Below are positions 1 to 6,199 of a stretch of DNA of 7,041 nt, piece by piece. A program made the position numbers and the translations under genes. This stretch comes from Methylophilaceae bacterium UBA7525 (lineage in GTDB: Bacteria > Pseudomonadota > Gammaproteobacteria > Burkholderiales > Methylophilaceae), in assembly GCA_002479405.1 (NCBI GenBank), contig DLMX01000004.1:8488-15528 (forward strand), read 5' to 3'. The notes under the pieces were generated by a model. The model searched no databases and was not told the origin of the DNA. It saw nothing but the letters and a program-made list of their open reading frames with translations. How positions within the stretch are numbered: position 1 is the stretch's first letter; every line of letters begins with the position of its first letter.

Positions 1-327
1 TATCTCAATGCCGGCATCTGCTCGTTGCGCAAGCAGGATGTTGATAATGCCGAGGTCTACTTCCAGAATGCATTGCAAGTGCAGCCTTTGCTGCATCGCG
101 CTTCCTACGAACTGGCGTTGATCAACTTCAATCGCAAGAAGTATGGCATGGCGCGCGAATACCTGCGCACGCCGTTGATCGGCAGTCCGTCAGCAGAGGT
201 TCTGTGGCTGGCGATACGTGTTGAACGGCAGCTTGGCGACAGGGATGCAGAGGCGAGTTACGCCTTGGAGCTGCGTCGCAATTATCCTGATTCCGAACAA
301 ACCAAAGCATTACTTTCCGGGCAGTAA
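1..327 (+). CDS. pilW: PilW/PilF type IV pilus biogenesis lipoprotein, C-terminal part
   Basis: The 5' end is cut by the window; 108 codons are visible, ending in TAA at 325-327. The visible part is made of helical pairs of the tetratricopeptide (TPR) type, roughly visible residues 1-30, 32-63 and 65-98, with typical pieces such as NAEVYFQNALQVQP and ASYELALINFNRKKYGMA. In the PilW/PilF family this TPR protein is an outer-membrane lipoprotein that pilots the PilQ secretin of type IV pili to the outer membrane. The lipoprotein signal would be upstream and cannot be seen. The assignment rests on TPR content plus position: pilW directly before rodZ, ispG and hisS is a conserved proteobacterial order. 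rodZ begins 2 bases after the stop, which suggests cotranscription. The alternative is another TPR protein, but context makes PilW much more likely. Confidence 0.88.
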   Translation, partial: YLNAGICSLRKQDVDNAEVYFQNALQVQPLLHRASYELALINFNRKKYGMAREYLRTPLIGSPSAEVLWLAIRVERQLGDRDAEASYALELRRNYPDSEQTKALLSGQ

Positions 328-329
328 GC

Positions 330-1247
330 ATGAACGATTCAAACGAACAGAGCGTTGTAGAAACGTCGCCGGCGGTCTCCGTCGGTGCAAACCTGAAGTC
401 TGCACGTGAAGCCAAAAACCTTGATATTGATGATATCTGTAGCTATCTTCGCTTAAGTCGTCGCCAAGTGATTGCGCTGGAGGGCGATGATTTTTCGGCA
501 CTGCCTGAGGCGACCATCACGCGTGGATTTATTCGCAACTATGCCCGCATGCTTGAACTGGATGCCGAGCCTTTGCTGGAAGCCTATCGCAATTTCTCTG
601 CGTCCGAACAACCGCGTCCGATCTCCATTCAGTCGGAGAACATCCGTATTCCCGGTAATGACAAGAGCCCGTGGCTATTCTATGTTTTTGCCAGTGTCCT
701 GATTGTGCTGCTGGTGACCGCCTGGGTGATCTATGTTGATTACATGCCGAAACCTTCGGCTGAAGTTCAGTATGTCCCATCGGAAACCGAGGTGGAGGCT
801 GCTGCAGGCAATGTCGAATCCCTGTCCGTGCCTGCTGCCGAGATTGCTTCTGCGCCTGAAGAGCCCGCAACAGATGCGGCAGCCTCAAATGAAGGAGCTG
901 CACCTGCCGAAGCGGTGATGCCGGTTGTGTCGTCGACAGGTGCAGACGCTACTGCTCGGACTACTGATGCTGTAGCGGTCGCTGCACAAGCAGCTCCTGT
1001 ACCTGCCGGCATGGCGGTGGTCAAGCTCCGGGCGACTGAGCGTAGCTGGGTCAGCATTACGGATCGCAACAACAAGAACATCTTTGACAAGATCATGGTC
1101 GCCGGTATTGAAGAGAGCGTGCAGGGCGAGCCGCCGTTGCAGGTGGTGATCGGCAATGCGCCAAGCACCACACTCATCTATAACAATCAACCTGTAGATA
1201 TTGCCTCTGTTACGCATGAGCGCGTCGCAAGGCTGAAGCTGGAGTAG
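330..1247 (+). CDS. rodZ: RodZ, cytoskeletal helix-turn-helix membrane protein (cell shape)
   Basis: The 305-residue protein has the RodZ domain order. An N-terminal cytoplasmic helix-turn-helix of the HTH_25/Xre type spans about residues 18-85 and includes the motifs LKSAREAKNL and TRGFIRNYARML. A single membrane segment lies at about 115-137. A periplasmic linker at about 140-225 is rich in Ala, Glu, Pro and Val. A C-terminal DUF4115 beta domain at about 226-305 contains RATERSWVSITD. In the family, the HTH domain binds MreB and links the MreB cytoskeleton to the elongation machinery for rod shape. ATG 330 lies 2 bases after the pilW stop and is the only sensible start before the HTH, although no strong Shine-Dalgarno sequence precedes it, so coupling to pilW translation is likely. 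The length fits the family (E. coli 337). In older annotations this is called a DUF4115 or HTH-domain protein. Confidence 0.93.
   Translation: MNDSNEQSVVETSPAVSVGANLKSAREAKNLDIDDICSYLRLSRRQVIALEGDDFSALPEATITRGFIRNYARMLELDAEPLLEAYRNFSASEQPRPISIQSENIRIPGNDKSPWLFYVFASVLIVLLVTAWVIYVDYMPKPSAEVQYVPSETEVEAAAGNVESLSVPAAEIASAPEEPATDAAASNEGAAPAEAVMPVVSSTGADATARTTDAVAVAAQAAPVPAGMAVVKLRATERSWVSITDRNNKNIFDKIMVAGIEESVQGEPPLQVVIGNAPSTTLIYNNQPVDIASVTHERVARLKLE
1241..1244 (+). promoter_or_regulatory. Ribosome binding site deciding between two ispG GTG starts
   Basis: GGAG sits inside the last codons of rodZ. It is 5 bases before GTG 1250 and 2 bases before GTG 1247. The spacing favours GTG 1250, but the difference is only one valine at the N-terminus. 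Confidence 0.5.
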
Positions 1248-1249
1248 TG

Positions 1250-2545
1250 GTGGAATACACAGGAAAAATCAAGCGCCGCCAATGTCATCGCGTACTGATC
1301 GGCCATGTGCCTGTCGGTGGTGATTCGCCGGTGGTGGTGCAATCCATGACCAATACCGATACCGCTGATGTCGATTCCACGGTACGTCAGGTCTATGAAT
1401 TGTGGCAGGCCGGCTCCGAGGTCGTTCGCATTACCGTCAATTCCCCTGAAGCTGCTGCACAGGTCGGCAAGATACGCGAAAAGCTCGACGCCATGGGCTG
1501 CAACGTTCCGCTGGTCGGCGATTTTCATTACAACGGTCACAAGCTGCTGGCCCAGTATCCGGATTGCGCACAGGCTCTGGCCAAATATCGCATCAATCCG
1601 GGCAATGTCGGCAAGGGCTCCAAGCGTGACGAACAATTTGCCGCCATGATAGAAACCGCCATCCGCTATGGCAAGCCGGTACGAATCGGCGTCAACTGGG
1701 GCAGCCTGGACCAGGCCAAGATGGTGCGCATGATGGACGAGAACGCCAAACGTGCCGAACCTCTTTCATCCGATGCATTGATGCGCGAAGCGCTGATCCA
1801 GTCGGCGCTTGAAAGTGCTGCGCAGGCCGAAGCGTTAGGTCTGCCGAGTGACCACATCATCATCTCCTGCAAGGTCAGCGATGTGCAGGACCTGGTCCTG
1901 GTCTACCGTGAACTGGCCGCTCGTTGCGAATATGCGTTGCATCTCGGCCTGACCGAGGCTGGTATGGGTTCCAAGGGCATTGTTGCCTCGACCGCAGCGC
2001 TATCCGTGCTGCTGCAGGAAGGTATCGGCGACACCATCCGTGTTTCTTTAACGCCGGAACCGGGCGAATCACGGACCAAGGAAGTGGTGGTGGCGCAGGA
2101 GATCCTGCAGACCATGGGTATCCGTTCCTTCACGCCGTTGGTCACCGCCTGCCCGGGTTGCGGACGGACGACATCGACTTTCTTCCAGGAATTGGCGCAA
2201 AAGATCCAGAGCTATTTGCGTGACCAGATGCCGGTCTGGCGCAAGCAGTATCCCGGCGTCGAGACCATGAGTGTTGCCGTCATGGGTTGCGTGGTCAATG
2301 GGCCGGGTGAATCCAAGCTGGCTAATATCGGTATCAGTCTGCCGGGCACCGGTGAGGTTCCGGTGGCGCCGGTATTTGTCGATGGTGAAAAGACCGTCAC
2401 GCTGAAAGGTGATGCCATCGCAGAAGAGTTCCAGGCCATTGTGGAAGATTACGTGCAGAAGAATTATGCCGAAGGCGGCAAGTTGCGGCAGGAGTTCAAA
2501 CTGCCGGAAGATCAAGCCAGAACCATTCCGATTCGTGCCGTCTGA
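1250..2545 (+). CDS. ispG: IspG, 4-hydroxy-3-methylbut-2-enyl diphosphate synthase (flavodoxin/ferredoxin type)
   Basis: IspG catalyses the penultimate step of the MEP isoprenoid pathway, the reductive ring opening of 2-C-methyl-D-erythritol 2,4-cyclodiphosphate to HMBPP, using a [4Fe-4S] cluster in the cytoplasm. Counting from GTG 1247, the cluster ligands are C302 and C305 (in CPGCGRT), C348 (in GCVVNGPGE) and E355. This spacing (3, 43, 7) equals that known from Thermus IspG. The N-terminal TIM barrel is recognisable from VVVQSMTNTDT, RINPGNVG and VRIGVNWGSL. The long (~430 residue) form, with an insert between barrel and cluster domain, is typical of betaproteobacteria. Two adjacent GTG codons, 1247 and 1250, can start it. 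I chose 1250 because GGAG at 1241-1244 is 5 bases from it but only 2 from 1247. The start touches the rodZ TAG stop, so translational coupling is likely. The stop is TGA 2543-2545. Confidence 0.96.
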   Translation: MEYTGKIKRRQCHRVLIGHVPVGGDSPVVVQSMTNTDTADVDSTVRQVYELWQAGSEVVRITVNSPEAAAQVGKIREKLDAMGCNVPLVGDFHYNGHKLLAQYPDCAQALAKYRINPGNVGKGSKRDEQFAAMIETAIRYGKPVRIGVNWGSLDQAKMVRMMDENAKRAEPLSSDALMREALIQSALESAAQAEALGLPSDHIIISCKVSDVQDLVLVYRELAARCEYALHLGLTEAGMGSKGIVASTAALSVLLQEGIGDTIRVSLTPEPGESRTKEVVVAQEILQTMGIRSFTPLVTACPGCGRTTSTFFQELAQKIQSYLRDQMPVWRKQYPGVETMSVAVMGCVVNGPGESKLANIGISLPGTGEVPVAPVFVDGEKTVTLKGDAIAEEFQAIVEDYVQKNYAEGGKLRQEFKLPEDQARTIPIRAV

Positions 2546-2546
2546 T

Positions 2547-2573
2547 TTCTGCCTGAATCAATCTGAAGCAGAA
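2547..2573 (+). other. Weak inverted repeat in the ispG-hisS gap
   Basis: TTCTGC (2547-2552) and GCAGAA (2568-2573) can pair into a perfect 6-bp stem with a 15-base loop. This occupies most of the 39-base gap between the ispG stop and hisS ATG 2585. There is no T-run after it, so it does not look like an intrinsic terminator. It could influence hisS translation initiation, as the hisS start has no clear Shine-Dalgarno sequence, or it could be chance. Confidence 0.25.
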
Positions 2574-2584
2574 TCTTGACAGCG

Positions 2585-3913
2585 ATGAACAAATCACAGA
2601 ATTCGAAATCACAGAGCGCAAAATTGCAGAGCACGAAACCTCAAACCACCAAATTCCAAGGCGTCAAGTTTCAGAGCATCAAGGGTTTTTACGACATCCT
2701 GCCTGAGCAGACACCACTCTGGCAGTTGCTCGAAGATACGGCGAGACGCGTATTGGCGCAGTATGGCTATCGGAATATCCGGATGCCGATAGTTGAAACG
2801 ACGGATCTTTTCGTGCGTAGCGTCGGTGAGCATACCGATATTGTCGAAAAGGAAATGTATTCCTGGACGGATGAACTCAACGAGGACAAGCTGACCCTTC
2901 GCCCTGAAGGCACGGCGGGTTGCGTGCGTGCCGTGGTTGAGCACAGTCTGACTTACAACGGGCCTCAGCGTCTCTGGTATATGGGGCCGATGTTCAGGCA
3001 CGAAAACGTGCAAAAAGGACGCCAGCGCCAGTTCCATCAGATCGGCGTGGAAGCATTCGGCTTTGCCGGGCCGGATGTCGATGCCGAGCAGATCATCATG
3101 CTGGCGCGTCTGTGGCGCGAACTCGGCATTACCGATGTCGAACTGCACCTCAATACCATCGGTGATGCTGATGAACGTGCCGAATACCGCAAAACCCTGA
3201 TCGCCTATTTCGAGCAGCACGCAGAACTGCTGGATGAGGACGCCCAACGCCGCCTCCATAGCAACCCCTTACGTATCCTCGACAGCAAGAACCCGCGCAT
3301 GCAGGCCATGATCGAAGCCGCGCCGCGCCTTCTGGATACGCTGGGAACTGAAAGCCGTGAGCACTATCATAGTTTGTGCCGGACGCTGGATGAGGCCGGC
3401 GTTGCCTACCAGTTGAATCACCGGCTGGTGCGCGGTCTGGATTATTACAACCGCACTGTGTTTGAATGGGTGACGACCAAGCTGGGCAGTCAGGGCACGA
3501 TTGCCGGTGGCGGCCGGTATGATTCCCTGGTGGAACGATTGGGCGGGGAGGCCATGCCGGCATGTGGCTTCGGTATCGGCCTTGAGCGTGTGTTCCTGCT
3601 GATGCAGGAGTATGACGTGACGGCAAATCAGTCGCCGGATGTCTATCTGGTGAATGTCGGCGAGACGGCTGAAAAACAGGCGCTGCACATCGCTGAAGAG
3701 TTGAGGAATGCCGGATTGGCTGTTGTTCAGCATAGTGGTGGTGGCAGTTTCAAGTCGCAGATGAAGAAAGCTGATCGTTCGCAGGCAAGATATGCACTGA
3801 TTCTTGGTGAAGACGAGGTGCTGGCAAACCAGGTGACGCTCAAGCCCATGCTGCAGGCGGGTGAACAACAGAGATTATCCATACAACAGGCCATCGAGAT
3901 ACTGCAAACATGA
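2585..3913 (+). CDS. hisS: HisS, histidyl-tRNA synthetase with N-terminal pentapeptide-repeat extension
   Basis: HisRS charges tRNA-His with histidine in the cytoplasm. With start ATG 2585 the protein has 442 residues (E. coli: 424). Class II features are visible in order: the N-terminal GFYDILPEQTPLW; LRPEGTAGCVRAV (105-117); motif 2 with FRHENVQKGRQRQFHQIG (137-154); the histidine-binding RGLDYYNRT (283-291) with the catalytic-type Arg 283; GTIAGGGRYD (304-313); and motif 3 GFGIGLERV (328-336). An anticodon-binding domain follows at about 350-440. Residues 3-32 are six tandem K-x-Q-x-x units not expected in this family. The extension lies before the usual start of the catalytic core. TTG 2576, in frame, would add three residues; neither start has a strong Shine-Dalgarno sequence. 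The TGA stop (3911-3913) overlaps the ATG of the next gene. Confidence 0.96.
   Translation: MNKSQNSKSQSAKLQSTKPQTTKFQGVKFQSIKGFYDILPEQTPLWQLLEDTARRVLAQYGYRNIRMPIVETTDLFVRSVGEHTDIVEKEMYSWTDELNEDKLTLRPEGTAGCVRAVVEHSLTYNGPQRLWYMGPMFRHENVQKGRQRQFHQIGVEAFGFAGPDVDAEQIIMLARLWRELGITDVELHLNTIGDADERAEYRKTLIAYFEQHAELLDEDAQRRLHSNPLRILDSKNPRMQAMIEAAPRLLDTLGTESREHYHSLCRTLDEAGVAYQLNHRLVRGLDYYNRTVFEWVTTKLGSQGTIAGGGRYDSLVERLGGEAMPACGFGIGLERVFLLMQEYDVTANQSPDVYLVNVGETAEKQALHIAEELRNAGLAVVQHSGGGSFKSQMKKADRSQARYALILGEDEVLANQVTLKPMLQAGEQQRLSIQQAIEILQT
2591..2680 (+). repeat. Six degenerate 15-bp tandem repeats at the 5' end of hisS
   Basis: Six in-frame 15-base units encode KSQNS, KSQSA, KLQST, KPQTT, KFQGV and KFQSI. 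Units 1 and 2 share their first ten bases (AAATCACAGA). Units 2, 3 and 6 share CAGAGC in register. Units 4 and 5 have drifted further. All units start with a Lys codon (AAA or AAG) and have Gln at the third codon. The last unit runs straight into the conserved HisRS start region (KGFYDILP), which suggests that the array grew by duplication of the natural N-terminal codons. Confidence 0.8.
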
Positions 3914-4746
3914 CCGAACTGCTCAGGATTGAAGGATTGACGGTAACACCGCAGAATGCACCGGACAAACTGCTGGTGAATAACGTCTCTTTCACGCTTG
4001 AGTCTGGCAAGACGACCTGTGTCGTCGGCGAATCCGGCAGCGGCAAGAGCCTGACGGCGCTTTCCGTCATGGGGCTGCTTTCATCGCAGCTGCGACTGGC
4101 GCAAGGCAAGGTCATTTTTCAGGGGCAGGATCTGGTCGGTATCAGTAACGATGAGTTGCGTAAAATCCGCGGTGGCCGTATCGGCATGATATTCCAGGAG
4201 CCGATGACTTCACTCAATCCGGTACTGACCATAGGCAAACAGATCAGCGAAACGCTGATCGTGCATCAGGGTCTGCGCGGACAGACACTGAAGGCCAGGA
4301 TTGCAGCCTTGCTGGAGCAGGTCGGCATACCTGCCGGCCGGGCCAACAGCTACCCGGATGAACTTTCCGGCGGCCAGCGTCAACGCGTGATGATCGCCAT
4401 GAGCATTGCCTGCGAACCGGCCATGCTGATTGCGGATGAGCCGACCACGGCGCTTGATGTGACGGTGCAGGCGCAGATTCTTGCTCTGCTGAACGAACTC
4501 AAGACCCGCATGAACATGGCGATGCTGTTTATCACCCATGATTTTGGTGTGGTGGCGGACATTGCGGATGATGTGGTGGTCATGTTCCGTGGCGAGATCG
4601 TCGAGTCCGGACCGGTGGCCGAAGTGCTGCACAATCCGCAGCATCCCTATACACGGGCATTGCTGGCCTGTGTGCCGGATGCCGAGGGTAAACGTCCGTT
4701 GAAGCCTATTGATTACGCATGGCTGAATGAGGAGGCGGCAGCATGA
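3910..4746 (+). CDS. ABC transporter ATPase, peptide/nickel (Opp/Dpp/YejF N-half) class
   Basis: This 278-residue ATPase powers an ABC importer on the cytoplasmic side of the inner membrane. All nucleotide-binding motifs are intact: Walker A GESGSGKS (40-47, Lys 46), Q-loop Gln 96 in FQEPMTSLNP, signature LSGGQRQR (152-159), Walker B MLIADEP with D176 and E177, D-loop TALD, and H-loop His 210 in ITHDFG. FQEPMTSLNP and HPYTRALLACVP are typical of the dipeptide/oligopeptide/nickel DppD-OppD group. The protein is shorter than OppD/DppD (about 320-335) and lacks their cysteine-rich C-terminal tail, so it resembles the N-terminal half of fused proteins such as YejF or GsiA. ATG 3910 overlaps the hisS stop (ATGA), so translation is probably coupled to hisS. 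The next gene encodes the partner ATPase. The substrate cannot be told; no permease or binding protein is in the window. Confidence 0.9.
   Translation: MTELLRIEGLTVTPQNAPDKLLVNNVSFTLESGKTTCVVGESGSGKSLTALSVMGLLSSQLRLAQGKVIFQGQDLVGISNDELRKIRGGRIGMIFQEPMTSLNPVLTIGKQISETLIVHQGLRGQTLKARIAALLEQVGIPAGRANSYPDELSGGQRQRVMIAMSIACEPAMLIADEPTTALDVTVQAQILALLNELKTRMNMAMLFITHDFGVVADIADDVVVMFRGEIVESGPVAEVLHNPQHPYTRALLACVPDAEGKRPLKPIDYAWLNEEAAA
4729..4735 (+). promoter_or_regulatory. Strong Shine-Dalgarno sequence for the second ABC ATPase
   Basis: GAGGAGG ends 7 bases before ATG 4743 and lies inside the end of the first ATPase gene. It supports ATG 4743 as the start and independent ribosome loading in addition to coupling through the ATGA overlap. 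Confidence 0.7.
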
Positions 4747-5546
4747 GCGATATCATCCTAAGTGCCCGCCATTTGACCAAATCCTACAAGCAGCGGAGCG
4801 GGCGATTCGGTCTGGGCGCGACTCTGGTCAAGGCGCTGGATGATGTCAGTCTGGACTTGAAGCAGGGTTCGACCCTAGCTGTTGTCGGTGAGTCCGGCAG
4901 CGGAAAATCCACCCTTGCACGTTGTCTGTTACAATTGCTGCCCCTGGATGGCGGCGAGGTTCTTTTCCAGGGCCAGGATCTGGCCAAACTGTCAGGTTCT
5001 GCCCTGCGTGAACAGCGCCGCTTTCTGCAGATGGTGTTTCAGGATCCTTTCGCGTCTCTCAACCCGCGCATGCGTGTGGGACAGATCGTCGGCGAGGGGC
5101 TGCTGATCCATCAGCTCGGCACTCAGGATGAACGGCATGACAAGGTGGTCAGGATGCTGCAGCGTGTTGGTTTGAGCGAAGCCGATATGCAGAAGTACCC
5201 GCATCAGTTCTCTGGCGGCCAGCGGCAACGTATCGGCATTGCCCGGGCGCTGGTGCTGGAGCCCAGGGTGGTTGTCTGTGATGAACCGGTATCGGCGCTT
5301 GATGTATCAATACAGGCGCAAATCCTGTTGTTGCTGAAAGAATTGCAGGAGGAGATGGCTCTGAGTTATCTGTTCATCAGCCACGATCTGCGTGTCGTCA
5401 GACATATCGCGGACGAAGTGGCGGTGATGTATCAGGGCAAGCTGATAGAGCAGGGCGGTGTGGAAAGCATTTATGATGCGCCCGCACAGGAATACACCCG
5501 AAATTTGTTGCAATCCATACCCGGCCGCAGAGCATTGGCCGCTTAA
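4743..5546 (+). CDS. ABC transporter ATPase, peptide/nickel (Opp/Dpp/YejF C-half) class
   Basis: This 267-residue ATPase is the likely partner of the preceding one; such importers use two different ATPases (DppD/DppF, OppD/OppF). Motifs are complete: Walker A GESGSGKST (49-57, Lys 55), Q-loop Gln 100 in FQDPFASLNPRM, signature FSGGQRQR (156-163), Walker B VVVCDEP with D180 and E181, D-loop SALD, and H-loop His 214 in ISHDLRVV. The N-terminal stretch with KSYKQRSGRFG before VKALDDVS is of the OppF/DppF/YejF C-half kind. Its ATG overlaps the upstream TGA as ATGA, and a strong ribosome binding site precedes it. The two proteins together come to 545 residues, near the length of fused YejF (529 in E. 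coli), so they look like a split YejF-type pair. The substrate is unknown. The stop is TAA 5544-5546. Confidence 0.9.
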   Translation: MSDIILSARHLTKSYKQRSGRFGLGATLVKALDDVSLDLKQGSTLAVVGESGSGKSTLARCLLQLLPLDGGEVLFQGQDLAKLSGSALREQRRFLQMVFQDPFASLNPRMRVGQIVGEGLLIHQLGTQDERHDKVVRMLQRVGLSEADMQKYPHQFSGGQRQRIGIARALVLEPRVVVCDEPVSALDVSIQAQILLLLKELQEEMALSYLFISHDLRVVRHIADEVAVMYQGKLIEQGGVESIYDAPAQEYTRNLLQSIPGRRALAA

Positions 5547-5559
5547 ATACGAAAGTTTC

Positions 5560-5563
5560 AGGA
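5560..5563 (+). promoter_or_regulatory. Ribosome binding site of yfgM
   Basis: AGGA (followed by AA) ends 7 bases before ATG 5571, within the 24-base gap after the second ATPase gene. It supports that start and shows yfgM does not depend on stop-start overlap. Confidence 0.65.
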
Positions 5564-5570
5564 AATCAGA

Positions 5571-6197
5571 ATGGCACTCGATTTAGAAGAACAGGATCAG
5601 CTGGACGCATTGAAAACTTGGTGGAAGGCTAATGGCAACAAGGTCTTGGCTGTTGCGGCAGCAGTTGTTATCACCGTCGTTGGATATCAGGGCTGGAACC
5701 AGTACCAGAAACAACAATCGGAAGCCGCCTCCAGCAAATTCATGTTGCTGGGCGATACCAGCCCAAGTGACGTGAAGGCCATACAGACCATTGCAGGTGA
5801 AATTATCGAACAGTATGCGTCAACACCCTATGCAGCCCGTGCAGCACTGCTGGCAGCCAAGGCCAGCTACAACGCCAAGGAAATCGATAGCGCCAGGACG
5901 CAGACTGAATGGGCATACAAGAATGCCAAGGAAGCCTCGGTCAGGACCTTGGCACAATTGCAGTTGGCTGGCATCCTGTTCGATCAGCAAGATTATGATG
6001 GTGCAATGAAACTGCTCAATGAAAAACACGAACCGAGTTTCGACGGCCTGTTTTCCGACCTGAAGGGTGATGTGCTGGTCGCGCAAGGCAAGCCGGATGA
6101 AGCCAAGGCTGCCTATCAGGCAGCAATCAGCAGCTTCGAGTTCGGTAGCCGCTATGCGCGTTATACCCAGCACAAGCTGGAAGCGTTGGGAGAATAA
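5571..6197 (+). CDS. yfgM: YfgM-like tetratricopeptide ancillary SecYEG/envelope protein
   Basis: This 208-residue protein has the YfgM layout. A short cytoplasmic N-terminus contains LEEQDQLDALKTWWKANG (residues 5-22), a family hallmark. One membrane segment lies at about 24-42. The rest is a periplasmic alpha-helical TPR-like domain (TPR_21), with helical repeats visible at about 85-150 and a clear TPR-like piece at 162-190 (LKGDVLVAQGKPDEAKAAYQAA). In E. coli, YfgM binds the SecYEG translocon and the periplasmic chaperone PpiD and helps envelope proteins fold. Length matches E. coli (206). Its place directly before bamB is conserved in proteobacteria. The next gene starts 2 bases after its stop. 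In many betaproteobacterial genomes it is annotated only as a tetratricopeptide repeat or DUF2133-type protein. Confidence 0.92.
   Translation: MALDLEEQDQLDALKTWWKANGNKVLAVAAAVVITVVGYQGWNQYQKQQSEAASSKFMLLGDTSPSDVKAIQTIAGEIIEQYASTPYAARAALLAAKASYNAKEIDSARTQTEWAYKNAKEASVRTLAQLQLAGILFDQQDYDGAMKLLNEKHEPSFDGLFSDLKGDVLVAQGKPDEAKAAYQAAISSFEFGSRYARYTQHKLEALGE
6188..6192 (+). promoter_or_regulatory. Ribosome binding site supporting the bamB TTG start
   Basis: GGGAG at the end of yfgM ends 7 bases before TTG 6200. Together with the lipoprotein signal that begins there, it supports this rare start codon. Confidence 0.6.
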
Positions 6198-6199
6198 GC

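Noticed and set aside
767..1177. Antisense open frame opposite the rodZ linker, Ala/Ser/Thr-rich
   Set aside because: It is the complement of the low-complexity Ala/Pro/Glu linker of RodZ; no start signal or family features.
2547..2573. Intrinsic terminator after ispG
   Set aside because: The stem is only 6 bp with a 15-base loop and no T-run follows; hisS is very probably cotranscribed.
2576..2581. Perfect TTGACA that could be a -35 box for hisS
   Set aside because: No acceptable -10 box lies 16-18 bases downstream (the closest, CAGAAT at 2597, has a 15-base spacer), and it would place the transcript start inside hisS coding sequence.
2609..3868. Long antisense open frames (216 and 199 codons) opposite hisS
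   Set aside because: They lie fully opposite a well-supported hisS, show no recognisable domain and are explained by codon bias of the sense gene.
3910..4746. First ATPase as a truncated, broken OppD
   Set aside because: All nucleotide-binding motifs are intact, and the end is a clean overlap with the next gene; a short C-terminus is normal for YejF-like halves.
3910..5546. ATPase pair as a recently acquired mobile or foreign insert
   Set aside because: There are no flanking repeats, transposase, integrase or tRNA; composition matches the neighbours, and the exact ATGA junction with hisS suggests a long-settled arrangement.
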